Translations under genes and position numbers: made by a program | Shown here: one piece after another, positions 1 through 7,371 of the stretch | Position numbering within the stretch: the first letter of the stretch is position 1 | How the letters are laid out: each line of letters begins with the position of its first letter | Assembly: GCA_945882215.1 (NCBI GenBank) | Contig: CAMCWM010000025.1 | Coordinates: 1-41,152 of the forward strand | Source of the DNA: Akkermansia muciniphila | GTDB taxonomy: Bacteria > Verrucomicrobiota > Verrucomicrobiia > Verrucomicrobiales > Verrucomicrobiaceae | Length of the DNA stretch: 41,152 nt | Reading direction: 5' to 3' | Notes under the pieces: generated by a model | The model's database searches: none | The model's input: only the letters and a program-made list of their open reading frames with translations | Told to the model about the DNA's origin: nothing

Positions 1-2
1 CC

Positions 3-374
3 GCGTTGCTGGCCATGCTGCTGCATATGGAGCCAGATTTGAAGGACTTTGCAGGCGAACCGATGGCCTTCCCGGTATTTGGCCGTGGTCGAGTGCTGGA
101 GCCGCTCATCGGTGCCGGAATCCATGATGGCAATGTGCTGGAACACTCCGCCTATCTTTGCGGAGCCTGTTCCTGCGAGGTCAAAGACCAAAACCCGGGC
201 ATTGATCTGCTGGTGTCCGCTGATTGGAGTCCCGTTGATACCACACCCAAACTAGAGATCGTGCGCATCACTCCGAGTGAGGAAAAAGTGCCGCCGACAG
301 GCAAACCGCCCTTGGGTGCGATTACGGCTGGATTGGCGTTGCTCGGTCTGGGTGCGTGGTGGTTTCGTCGCTAA
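3..374 (+). CDS. C-terminal part of an uncharacterised membrane-anchored protein (5' truncated)
   Basis: The frame is open to the left window edge, so only about 123 C-terminal residues are visible. The first possible start, TTG at 6, is probably internal. The visible part is a soluble stretch with a CGACSC cysteine cluster followed by a VKDQNPGIDLL segment. A proline-rich linker and one hydrophobic segment ending in WWFRR close the protein, which looks like a C-terminal membrane anchor with a positive cytoplasmic stop. I do not recognise the family and assign no function. The cysteine cluster could bind a metal or form disulfides, but nothing here shows which. A gene for a NYN protein follows after 43 bp on the same strand. 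Confidence 0.6.
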   Translation, partial: ALLAMLLHMEPDLKDFAGEPMAFPVFGRGRVLEPLIGAGIHDGNVLEHSAYLCGACSCEVKDQNPGIDLLVSADWSPVDTTPKLEIVRITPSEEKVPPTGKPPLGAITAGLALLGLGAWWFRR

Positions 375-380
375 CGCCGG

Positions 381-409
381 TTGACCCGGAGTCTGCGAGG
401 GCGGACGAT
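381..409 (+). promoter_or_regulatory. Putative sigma70-type promoter of the NYN gene
   Basis: TTGACC at 381-386 matches the -35 consensus at five of six positions. It is followed after 17 bp by the weak -10 GACGAT at 404-409. The predicted transcription start falls at or next to the ATG at 418, which would leave little or no leader. No Shine-Dalgarno sequence lies before that ATG. Confidence 0.35.
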
Positions 410-417
410 CCGCCATC

Positions 418-1233
418 ATGGCCTCCCCCACCGACCGCACGCACACGATTGCTGTTTTCTGCGACTTTGAAAACCTCGCCATCGGGGTGAAGGACGCGAA
501 GTATGACAAGTTCGACATGAACAAGGTGCTGGACCGCCTGCTGCTGAAGGGAAGCATCGTGGTAAAGAAGGCCTACTGCGACTGGGACCGCTACAAGAGC
601 TTCAAGGCGGCGGTGCATGAGGCCTCGTTCGAGCTGATCGAGATCCCGCATGTGCGGCAGTCGGGCAAGAACTCGGCGGACATTCGCATGGTCGTGGACG
701 CGCTTGATCTCTGCTACACGAAGCCGCATGTGGACACCTTTGCCATCGTGAGCGGCGACTCGGATTTCTCGCCGCTGGTGAGCAAGCTGCGCGAGAATAA
801 CAAGACCGTCATCGGCGTGGGCGTGAAGCAGTCCACCAGCGGCCTGTTCATCGACAACTGCGACGAATTCATCTTCTACGACGATCTCGTGCGCGAGGAG
901 GAGAAGACACAGACGCGCCTCGCACGTGCCAAACCAGCTCCCTCAGCAGCCAAACCGACCACGCAGGAACGGAAACCTGGCGGTGATCCCGAAAAGGCGA
1001 TTCAGCTCGTCGTGGAGACGGTGGAGGCCATGCTCGGCCGCAGTGGCAGCGACACGGTGTGGGCCGGGCCAGTGAAACAAGCCATTCGCCGCCGTCAGCC
1101 GCAGTTTGATGAGCGGTTTTACGGCTTCAGCACCTTCAGTGCGCTGCTGGAGGCCGCCGCCGAGCGCAATCTCATGCGGCTGGAGAAAAACGAGAACGGC
1201 TACCGCATCAAGGTGTCTGCGTCGGAGGAGTAA
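418..1233 (+). CDS. NYN domain / OST-HTH (LOTUS) putative ribonuclease
   Basis: A 271-residue protein. Residues 8-160 form a NYN (PIN-like, LabA/MARF1-type) nuclease domain. The expected acidic metal ligands are visible: D16 in the CDFEN motif, D88 in NSADIRM, and D114 and D116 in SGDSDF. A basic, proline-rich linker (about 161-190) leads to a C-terminal winged-helix OST-HTH/LOTUS domain (about 192-266), a module associated with RNA binding. The family is expected to cleave RNA in the cytoplasm, but substrates of bacterial members are mostly unknown. The ATG at 418 has no Shine-Dalgarno sequence and lies 37 nt after a TTGACC box. It converges with folC (2-bp gap). Domain assignment is firm; the actual RNA target is unknown. 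Confidence 0.88.
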   Translation: MASPTDRTHTIAVFCDFENLAIGVKDAKYDKFDMNKVLDRLLLKGSIVVKKAYCDWDRYKSFKAAVHEASFELIEIPHVRQSGKNSADIRMVVDALDLCYTKPHVDTFAIVSGDSDFSPLVSKLRENNKTVIGVGVKQSTSGLFIDNCDEFIFYDDLVREEEKTQTRLARAKPAPSAAKPTTQERKPGGDPEKAIQLVVETVEAMLGRSGSDTVWAGPVKQAIRRRQPQFDERFYGFSTFSALLEAAAERNLMRLEKNENGYRIKVSASEE

Positions 1234-1235
1234 TC

Positions 1236-2459
1236 CTATTGAGCGCTGCGCTCGAACGCATCGGCTTTGTTTTCGAGCAGCGCCAGAGTTTCACCGGCGA
1301 GATAGAGGGATCCGGCGATCAAAATGCAGGCCCGGGCGTTCACTGCCTGCAAAGCATCGGCGACGCGCGCATGCGTGGTCACGGGACGAGATTCAAGTCC
1401 GAGACTGTTCCAGATGTCGCGCAGTGTTTCGGCGCGCAGCGCACGCGGAGACTCGAAGCCGGTGAAATGCCAGCAGGCGGTGATAGGCGCGAGTTCTCGC
1501 AGGACGGCTGCGGTGTCCTTGCCGGAGACAGCTCCGAAGATGACCTCGGCTTTCTCGTTCGAGAACTCCTCGCGCCAAGTTTGAGTGAGGACACGAGCGG
1601 CGTCGAGGTTGTGGGCACCGTCGATGATGATCGTGCCGATTTTTTGAAAGCGAGCAGGCCACTGCACCTCGCGCAGGCCGCGTGCGATCACGTCGTCGTC
1701 GAGATCGAAGCCGGCGGCGCGCAACGCAGCGACAGCCATGGCGGCGTTCCAGCGTTGATGCGGGCCGGGGAGACCAGTTTCACCGCTCCAGGGTGTTTCG
1801 ATGATAGTGAGAGATGCACCACACGCTGCGGCGGTGCGCTGGATGACTTCAAGTGCCTCCGCCTCCTGCCACATCGTGATCACAGGCACACCGGGCTTGA
1901 TGATGCCGGCTTTTTCGGCGGCGATCTTCGCCAGTGTGTCGCCGAGCATGTCCATGTGATCCCAGCCAATGGGTGTGATGATGCAAACGGCGGGCGTGAT
2001 CGCATTCGTGGCGTCTAGGCGGCCGCCGAGGCCAGTTTCGAGCACAACCCACTCGTTTTGTCGCTGCGCGAACCATTCCAGCGCAAGGGCAAGGGTGAGT
2101 TCAAAAAAGGTCGGATGTGGATTCCAGTCGGAAACGCGATCGCGCAGGCGGGTGATGCCTGCGGCGATCTCGGCGGGCGTGATCATGCGCTCGGCATCGC
2201 GGATGCGCTCGCCGAAGTGGATGAGATGCGGCGAGGTGAAGAGGCCGGCATTGATGCCTGCGGCCTTCAGGATCGAATGCATGAAGGCACAGGTGGAACC
2301 TTTGCCATTCGTGCCGGCGACGTGGATGAATTTTTGACCTGCGGCAGGAAGATTCAGCTCGCTGAGCAGCCGCTGCATATTATCCAGTCCCAGCTTGATG
2401 CCGAAGAGCTGCGTGCTGTAGAGCCAGTCGATTTCCTGTTGCGCCGTGTCGTTGATCAT
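1236..2459 (-). CDS. folC: Bifunctional folylpolyglutamate synthase / dihydrofolate synthase
   Basis: A 407-residue Mur-ligase-family enzyme that adds glutamate to dihydropteroate and/or tetrahydrofolate in folate biosynthesis. The ATP-binding loop GTNGKGS is at residues 49-55. The family landmarks TGLGGRLDATN and IGWDHMDMLGDT are present, as is a Mur-ligase-like C-terminal domain with IIDGAHN. The ATG at 2459 gives the normal N-terminus (MINDTAQQ...). Upstream in-frame codons belong to the overlapping PEP-CTERM gene read in another frame. The start overlaps the stop of that gene as ATGA, so translation is probably coupled. Length is close to the usual 400-430 residues. Confidence 0.93.
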   Translation of the reverse strand: MINDTAQQEIDWLYSTQLFGIKLGLDNMQRLLSELNLPAAGQKFIHVAGTNGKGSTCAFMHSILKAAGINAGLFTSPHLIHFGERIRDAERMITPAEIAAGITRLRDRVSDWNPHPTFFELTLALALEWFAQRQNEWVVLETGLGGRLDATNAITPAVCIITPIGWDHMDMLGDTLAKIAAEKAGIIKPGVPVITMWQEAEALEVIQRTAAACGASLTIIETPWSGETGLPGPHQRWNAAMAVAALRAAGFDLDDDVIARGLREVQWPARFQKIGTIIIDGAHNLDAARVLTQTWREEFSNEKAEVIFGAVSGKDTAAVLRELAPITACWHFTGFESPRALRAETLRDIWNSLGLESRPVTTHARVADALQAVNARACILIAGSLYLAGETLALLENKADAFERSAQ

Positions 2460-3343
2460 TCCCGTGGCGCACGGTGCCTGCGCCGCAGCAAGGCGCAAGC
2501 ACCGAGGAGCAGAAGCATGGCGCGCGACGGCTCGGGAACGACGCTGAAGTCGATGCCCTGCGTGGTCATTTGATCGAGATAGACGGCGATGAGGTTGTCG
2601 ATGGAATACGGAGTGCTGCTGATGGTGCCGGTCACCGAATGCGTGCCCACCAGGGCGAGCTGCCCATGCCACGGGATAAAGGTGGGGCTGCTGGAGTCGC
2701 CGCTCTCGAACATGGAATCACCAGGGAGGCCGCTGTTGTAGCTGTAGCCGATGCCGTAGCTGTCATTGCCGGTACCTCCCGGGAAATTATAGGGCAGCAC
2801 CACATCGACGGTGTTGGCGCCGAGACGCGGACCGTTGGTGCCATTGCCATAGATAAGGACAGGCAACCCGAGATAGTCGATGGTGAACGGCAGGTCGAGG
2901 ATGGGATAGCTGGTGATGCCATGGACGGGATTCAGCGCCGAAGAAAGCATGCCGATGGCGAAGTCGCTCGTCTGGCTGTTGAAGGTAAAATTGTAGCTTG
3001 TGGCGCTGACGCCGTAGCTCACCACGGAACCCAGCGTCGGGCTGAAAAAGTTCATCGTGGAGCCGGGCGCATGGTGGTTGGCATAAACGAAGTACTGGTC
3101 GCTGATCATCGCGAAGCTCCGCGTGCTGTCTGTGGAACTCCAGCCCACGCCGGAGAGATCGTAGCCGTTGCCAAGAAATGAGACGGAGGTGTTCTCGACC
3201 GGGCTGGATGGATAGCCGGAGGTGAAGCGGTCGTTTGTGGCCGAATCGTAGCCCACAATGGTCAGCGCGCTGGCCGTGGTGGCGGTCAGCAGGAGGGTCA
3301 GAGCGGGAACCAGTCTAAAAAACACGGCCTGAGAATGATGCAT
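2456..3343 (-). CDS. PEP-CTERM-sorted putative trypsin-like serine protease
   Basis: A 295-residue exported protein with a signal peptide (residues 1 to about 26, ending ATTASA). Its C-terminal sorting tail has PEP at 270-272, a hydrophobic helix and an RRRHR end, the form recognised by exosortase systems. Between them it resembles a chymotrypsin-fold protease: H90 or H91 in the VYANHH segment, D127 in TSDFAIGML, and S217 in SGDSSSP, which sits where trypsins have GDSGGP, followed by LALVGTHS. The triad is my inference from motif order and spacing, and the SSS in place of SGG is unusual. The ATG at 3343 is chosen because it starts a typical signal peptide; an upstream ATG at 3373 is possible. 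The gene is divergent from the GT39 gene and overlaps folC by 4 bp. Confidence 0.78.
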   Translation of the reverse strand: MHHSQAVFFRLVPALTLLLTATTASALTIVGYDSATNDRFTSGYPSSPVENTSVSFLGNGYDLSGVGWSSTDSTRSFAMISDQYFVYANHHAPGSTMNFFSPTLGSVVSYGVSATSYNFTFNSQTSDFAIGMLSSALNPVHGITSYPILDLPFTIDYLGLPVLIYGNGTNGPRLGANTVDVVLPYNFPGGTGNDSYGIGYSYNSGLPGDSMFESGDSSSPTFIPWHGQLALVGTHSVTGTISSTPYSIDNLIAVYLDQMTTQGIDFSVVPEPSRAMLLLLGACALLRRRHRAPRE

Positions 3344-3411
3344 CAGCTCCGTTCTGCCAAGAAACAAGATCATCCCCTTGGATTCCCGGTTTCGCAGCCG
3401 CCGGGCACCGC

Positions 3412-3417
3412 TATGAT
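3412..3417 (+). promoter_or_regulatory. Putative -10 element of the GT39 gene
   Basis: TATGAT matches the -10 consensus at five of six positions and ends 8 nt before the ATG at 3426. Transcription would start at or next to the start codon. No good -35 is visible at 16-18 bp spacing. Confidence 0.3.
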
Positions 3418-3425
3418 CGCGGCGC

Positions 3426-4961
3426 ATGTCTTTGACTCCCGATTCCGACTCCTCGACCTGGCTCAAACGTTTTTGGTGGCTGCTGGCCGCCGTCTTCATC
3501 GTGCGTGTCGGCGTGATGCTGCTGTTTGTGAACGGGGCTGATCTGGCGGGAGATGAAGCGTATTACTGGGATTGGGGCCGCAGGCCGGACTGGTGCTACT
3601 ACAGCAAGCCGCCGATGATCGGCTGGATGATGGGCGTGATCGGCTGGATCACAGGGAATGCAGAATGGGGCATCCGGTTTGCGGCGCTGCTGCTCGGGAC
3701 GACGACGCTCATCATCATCCATCGCATCGCACTCGTGTTGTTTGATGCGCGCACCGCGTTTCTCACCGCCTTGCTGGTGCTGCTGACGATTGCGAACGCG
3801 GGGCTGAACCTGCTGCTGACCATCGACGCGCCGCTGCTGCTGTGCTGGACGCTGGGGCTGCTGTTGTTCTGGTTTGCGGCGCAAAAACCAACGTGCAACA
3901 CACGCTGGCTCGCGCTGGCTCTCGTGATCGGCATCGGCACGCTGAGCAAGCAAATGATGCTGGCGTCCCCGGCGCTGATGCTGGTGTTCGCGGCGGTCTC
4001 ACGCGAAGACCGGGCTCTGCTGCGCAATCCGCGCATGTGGGCCGCCATTGTCCTCGGCATGGCCTTCATCATTCCGGTGCTGAAGTGGAACCAAGAGCAT
4101 GCCTGGATCACGCTGGAGCACACCAAGCACCACTTCGACGGCGAGACGCGCAGTTTTGGCAAGTGGATCGGCCGCACACTGGAAAACGTGGGCCTGCAGG
4201 CGCTGATCTACACGCCGGTGACGTTCGTGGCGCTGGTGACGGCGATGCTTGTGGCGATCAAGCAACGTGCGAATCTCACACGGCCCGCGTTGTTTCTGCT
4301 GCTGGCCTCCGCGCCGGCTTTGGCGTGCTTTGCGGTGCTGGCTCTGCGGCAGCGCATCAATCCGAACTGGCCCGCGGCGTTCTTTGTGCCCGCGTTTGTG
4401 CTGACGGCGGCATGGATGCGCGGACTGCTGCCGAAGGCGGCCAGTCCCGGTTGGGAACGCTGGTCGCTGCGTGTCGGCGGGACGCTCGTGGTCATCTTGC
4501 ACCTCTTGCTCGTCATCGTTTTCGCGACGGATTTGAAGAGCATCAACAAGCTCGCCAGCATCCGAGGCTGGCGCGAGGCGGGGATCGAGGCGCAGAAATT
4601 TCTCGATCAGGTGCCGCAGCGTGACAAGACCTTCGTCATGGCGCTTGGGCATCGCTACCACGCGGCGCAGATGGCGTTCTACATGCCCTCGCATCCGCGT
4701 TTGTATCGCTGGGAGCCGAGCGGCACAGTGCAGTCACAGTATGAGATCTGGCCGGGGCCGGAGGAGCGCATCGGCTTTGACGCACTGATCATCGATCCTT
4801 CAATGGAAGGAACGTTGCAGCAAAACACCGTGTTCACCGAAGCGTTTGAGAAGCTGGAACCTCTTGGCGACATCCGCGTCCCGCTGGGACAGGAGGCACG
4901 TGAGTTTAAAGTGTATCTGGGACGAAATTTGAAAAGCTGGAAGCCCGTCCGCGCACAATGA
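3426..4961 (+). CDS. GT39/ArnT-like membrane glycosyltransferase
   Basis: A 511-residue polytopic inner-membrane protein of the dolichyl-phosphate-mannose mannosyltransferase type (GT39/PMT_2-like). After the first transmembrane helix it carries the family signature in the first periplasmic loop: D43-E44 in AGDEAYYWDW, followed by YYSKPPMIGW. Such enzymes move a sugar from a polyprenyl-phosphate carrier to lipid A or to proteins outside the membrane. About ten hydrophobic helices follow, then a C-terminal soluble part (about 380-511). Donor and acceptor cannot be told from sequence. The stop overlaps the start of the PAP2 phosphatase by 4 bp (ATGA), suggesting that transfer and lipid-carrier dephosphorylation are made together. 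Confidence 0.85.
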   Translation: MSLTPDSDSSTWLKRFWWLLAAVFIVRVGVMLLFVNGADLAGDEAYYWDWGRRPDWCYYSKPPMIGWMMGVIGWITGNAEWGIRFAALLLGTTTLIIIHRIALVLFDARTAFLTALLVLLTIANAGLNLLLTIDAPLLLCWTLGLLLFWFAAQKPTCNTRWLALALVIGIGTLSKQMMLASPALMLVFAAVSREDRALLRNPRMWAAIVLGMAFIIPVLKWNQEHAWITLEHTKHHFDGETRSFGKWIGRTLENVGLQALIYTPVTFVALVTAMLVAIKQRANLTRPALFLLLASAPALACFAVLALRQRINPNWPAAFFVPAFVLTAAWMRGLLPKAASPGWERWSLRVGGTLVVILHLLLVIVFATDLKSINKLASIRGWREAGIEAQKFLDQVPQRDKTFVMALGHRYHAAQMAFYMPSHPRLYRWEPSGTVQSQYEIWPGPEERIGFDALIIDPSMEGTLQQNTVFTEAFEKLEPLGDIRVPLGQEAREFKVYLGRNLKSWKPVRAQ

Positions 4962-5572
4962 CCTCCTGGGACCTCAGCCTGCTGCATCAGATCAACACCG
5001 CGTGGTCGCATCCGGTGCTGGACTGGCTCATGCCCGCGCTTTCCGCCATCGAGGCCTGGCTGCCGCTCATCATCGTGGTCGTGCTGCTCACCGCCTGGCG
5101 TGGCGGCAAACGATCCCGCATCATGCTGCTCTGCCTCGGCATCGCCGTCGGCATCGGTGACGGTGTCATTTCCAACACCTTGAAGAAGACGATAGGCCGC
5201 GTGCGGCCCCGCGATGCGATGGCAGACGTCATCGTGCGCGATCTCGGCACTGCTTCGCCTGCGTTCATGCGATTGTTCGAGACTCCGGTGAAGCGAATGA
5301 GCGAACCAAGGAGTGAAACACGCGGCAAATCCTTCCCATCCAGCCATACCGTGAACATGTTTGCCGCCGCCACGGTCATCGCCTGCTTTTATCGCCGTGC
5401 TGGCATGCTGATGTATCTGCTGGCGGCTGCCATCGCTTATTCCCGCATCTACTGCGGCGCCCACTGGCCGAGTGACATTCCGCCATCGATGGCGCTCGGT
5501 GTTTTGGTGGGGCTGGGAGTGGTTGGCGTTGCGAAGCGAATAAGCAGGCGGGGTCTTCCGAGCCCGCGTTGA
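4958..5572 (+). CDS. PAP2-family membrane phosphatase
   Basis: A 204-residue integral membrane phosphatase with all three signature motifs: K77 and R83-P84 in the first (KKTIGRVRP), PSSH at 127-130 in the second, and S162-R163, H169 and D173 in the third (SRIYCGAHWPSD). The family removes phosphate from lipid pyrophosphates or phosphates such as undecaprenyl diphosphate or lipid A 1-phosphate. Its overlap with a GT39-type gene favours a role in lipid-carrier recycling or lipid A remodelling, but the substrate cannot be fixed. An insertion of about 35 residues between motifs 1 and 2 (residues 87-125) contains the charged stretch KRMSEPRSETRGK. Confidence 0.88.
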   Translation: MTSWDLSLLHQINTAWSHPVLDWLMPALSAIEAWLPLIIVVVLLTAWRGGKRSRIMLLCLGIAVGIGDGVISNTLKKTIGRVRPRDAMADVIVRDLGTASPAFMRLFETPVKRMSEPRSETRGKSFPSSHTVNMFAAATVIACFYRRAGMLMYLLAAAIAYSRIYCGAHWPSDIPPSMALGVLVGLGVVGVAKRISRRGLPSPR

Positions 5573-5606
5573 TGGGGGAACCAAAGACTCTTCATGCGCT
5601 TCCGTG

Positions 5607-5966
5607 TCATGGCATGGACGAGAAGAAGTTGTAGAAAACGCCGGCCTGGAGCAGCGCACCGATGACAAACAGGGCTGCAAACAGCCACAGCAACAGTTTG
5701 CGTCTGCCACGCCAGAAAAATGCCAGCCCCGCTGGGATGCCCGCTGCTCCGGCGAGAATCTGACCGCCCAGCATGCCAAAGATCAGCGTCATCTGCTTCT
5801 CTGTGGATGCTGCGCCGGAATCATTGGCCATCACATTCGCCATCAAGGCCATCGTGCCCCAGGCGATGTGCGCGATGATCCAGATGACGATGAAAAAAAT
5901 GCCAACGATGACGAGCAGGGGCGAAACGCCCGTCTTTACCACGGTGCTGGAGGCATCCTCGCTCAT
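5607..5966 (-). CDS. Small uncharacterised membrane protein
   Basis: A 119-residue protein with three probable transmembrane segments (about residues 17-45, 64-86 and 92-112). A short RGRRK stretch separates the last two. The ATG overlaps the stop of the upstream exported protein as ATGA, so the two are probably translated together and may act together in the envelope. I recognise no family. It converges with the PAP2 gene. Confidence 0.7.
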   Translation of the reverse strand: MSEDASSTVVKTGVSPLLVIVGIFFIVIWIIAHIAWGTMALMANVMANDSGAASTEKQMTLIFGMLGGQILAGAAGIPAGLAFFWRGRRKLLLWLFAALFVIGALLQAGVFYNFFSSMP

Positions 5967-6460
5967 TTGGCCTTGAGAGAGCCGATCAAGGCGCCGATGG
6001 CCGCGCCGTGTTTGTCACTGCCCTCTTTGGAGGAGATACAGGACAGCAGGATGAAGTTCTTGGCTCCCGGTTTGGCGAGCAGCACGAGGTTGATGAAGGC
6101 CTTGCCGTGCTCGTCCTCACCGGTGGCGTTGAGAATGGCGATGCCCAGGCCGTCTTTTTCGCCCTTCTCCATCTCGTCATACTTCATGTTCTTGAACTCG
6201 GACATGGTCTCCTTGGCTTCTTTGACTGCGGCATCGAAGCTGTCGAGCGTCGCTTCGAGATCGACCAGTTCGACGATCACACTGTCGTCATCTTTGGTTG
6301 GGGTGGCCATCAGGCCGTCATCGTCGATGTCCACCACCCAAGTGTCGGGCAATGAGATAGACAGGAGAGGCGCGCCCTTCGGATAATCAACGGACTTGTC
6401 CGCGAAAGCGAGAGGAGCACTAATCAGGGTTGCCAGACACAGAATGAGAGAGGTTTTCAT
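5963..6460 (-). CDS. Exported hypothetical protein
   Basis: A 165-residue protein with a clear signal peptide (MKTSLILCLATLISAPLAFA, cleavage after residue 20). The mature part is acidic. Its pattern (an ISLPDTWVVD segment, a D/E-rich middle helix, then a hydrophobic strand ending in a helix) recalls small periplasmic PsbP/DUF1795-like folds, but this is only a resemblance. It is followed by a 119-residue membrane protein overlapping by 4 bp. The ATG at 6460 has no Shine-Dalgarno sequence. A perfect TTGACA lies 65 nt upstream of the start codon. Confidence 0.7.
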   Translation of the reverse strand: MKTSLILCLATLISAPLAFADKSVDYPKGAPLLSISLPDTWVVDIDDDGLMATPTKDDDSVIVELVDLEATLDSFDAAVKEAKETMSEFKNMKYDEMEKGEKDGLGIAILNATGEDEHGKAFINLVLLAKPGAKNFILLSCISSKEGSDKHGAAIGALIGSLKAK

Positions 6461-6502
6461 GATGTTTTGAGATGGTGACGAGCTTGTTCCGACATTGCCG
6501 CG

Positions 6503-6530
6503 ATTGAACGGTTGGCGGAAATTTTGTCAA
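6503..6530 (-). promoter_or_regulatory. Putative promoter of the exported-protein/membrane-protein pair
   Basis: On the minus strand a perfect -35 TTGACA (6525-6530) is followed after 16 bp by TTCAAT (6503-6508), which matches four of six -10 positions. It lies in the 101-bp gap after bioD and would give a leader of roughly 35 nt before the ATG at 6460. Confidence 0.35.
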
Positions 6531-6561
6531 CCGCGACTCCGTGGCTGTTTTACTTTCAGCT

Positions 6562-7185
6562 TCACAACGGCCACTCGATCTCCGTCTCGCCGTGCATGAT
6601 TTCGACGAGGACGGGCACATCGAGGAAATGTTCGAGAACCATGCGGTTGCTGATGCTGGCGGCGTCGCGTTCGTCATGGACGTAATTCAGAATGATTCCA
6701 GCACAAATGAGCCCGCGGGCCTGGATGTTGCGAACGGTGAGGATGGTGTGGTTGAGGCAGCCGAGCTTGTTGTTCACGACGACGATCACAGGCAGCGCTA
6801 GACGCTGCGCGAAGTCGGCCATCGTGGAAAATTCGTTCAGCGGCACCTCCCAGCCGCCGGCACCTTCGATGAGCACATGATCGTGTTTCTCGGCGAGTTC
6901 ATGGAAACGCGCGATCACTTCGTTCAGCTCGAAGCGGCGGTTTTCCATCAACGCGGCGGCGTAGGGCGCGGCAGGAACCTTGAACCAGACCGGATTGACC
7001 TCCTCGACGGTCAAACCGTCGCTGCTGGCGTTGGCGAGATGGATCGCGTCGTCACGTGAGCCGCAGACGAAGGGCTTGAAGCCAGCGACTCGCTTGCCAG
7101 CGCGTTTCAAGGCTTCCAGCAGCAGGCAGGTGACGTAGGTCTTGCCTGCGTCGGTATCGGTGCCGGTGATGAAGTAGTGGCTCAC
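6562..7185 (-). CDS. bioD: Dethiobiotin synthetase
   Basis: A 207-residue ATP-dependent enzyme that closes the ureido ring of dethiobiotin from 7,8-diaminopelargonate in biotin synthesis. The N-terminal P-loop GTDTDAGKT (8-16) is typical of BioD. EGAGGWEVPLNE and VVVNNKLGCLNH match the conserved active-site and nucleotide-binding regions. Length is close to the usual 220. The start is GTG at 7185, one base after the stop of the 56-residue membrane ORF, so it is likely coupled to it. No other biotin gene (bioA, B, F) lies in the window. It is the last gene of the cdaA-glmM cluster, an unusual place for it. Confidence 0.92.
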   Translation of the reverse strand: MSHYFITGTDTDAGKTYVTCLLLEALKRAGKRVAGFKPFVCGSRDDAIHLANASSDGLTVEEVNPVWFKVPAAPYAAALMENRRFELNEVIARFHELAEKHDHVLIEGAGGWEVPLNEFSTMADFAQRLALPVIVVVNNKLGCLNHTILTVRNIQARGLICAGIILNYVHDERDAASISNRMVLEHFLDVPVLVEIMHGETEIEWPL

Positions 7186-7186
7186 G

Positions 7187-7357
7187 TCACTTGTCGGTCG
7201 AAAGCTTCCCGGCCAGAAAGAGCAACCATCCTCCGCCAGCGATGGCGATGAATGTCCCGATCAGGCCGGATACGGTGCCAGAAGACATGGCAATGATACC
7301 GGAGCCGATGATGATGCAGGACCCAATGACCAAGGCTGGTGCAAAGTGATCTTTCAT
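7187..7357 (-). CDS. 56-residue membrane ORF between glmM and bioD
   Basis: ATG at 7357 to TGA at 7187 encodes 56 residues: a short polar N-terminus (MKDHFAP) and two hydrophobic segments (about 8-26 and 29-50) rich in Gly, Ala and Ile, ending in KLSTDK. It sits tightly between glmM (14 bp before) and bioD (1 bp after) on the same strand, which supports real translation. There is no Shine-Dalgarno sequence. I recognise no family. It could be a small hairpin membrane protein associated with the c-di-AMP/GlmM operon, but the function is unknown. Confidence 0.55.
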   Translation of the reverse strand: MKDHFAPALVIGSCIIIGSGIIAMSSGTVSGLIGTFIAIAGGGWLLFLAGKLSTDK

Positions 7358-7371
7358 AATGTGGGGAGGAG

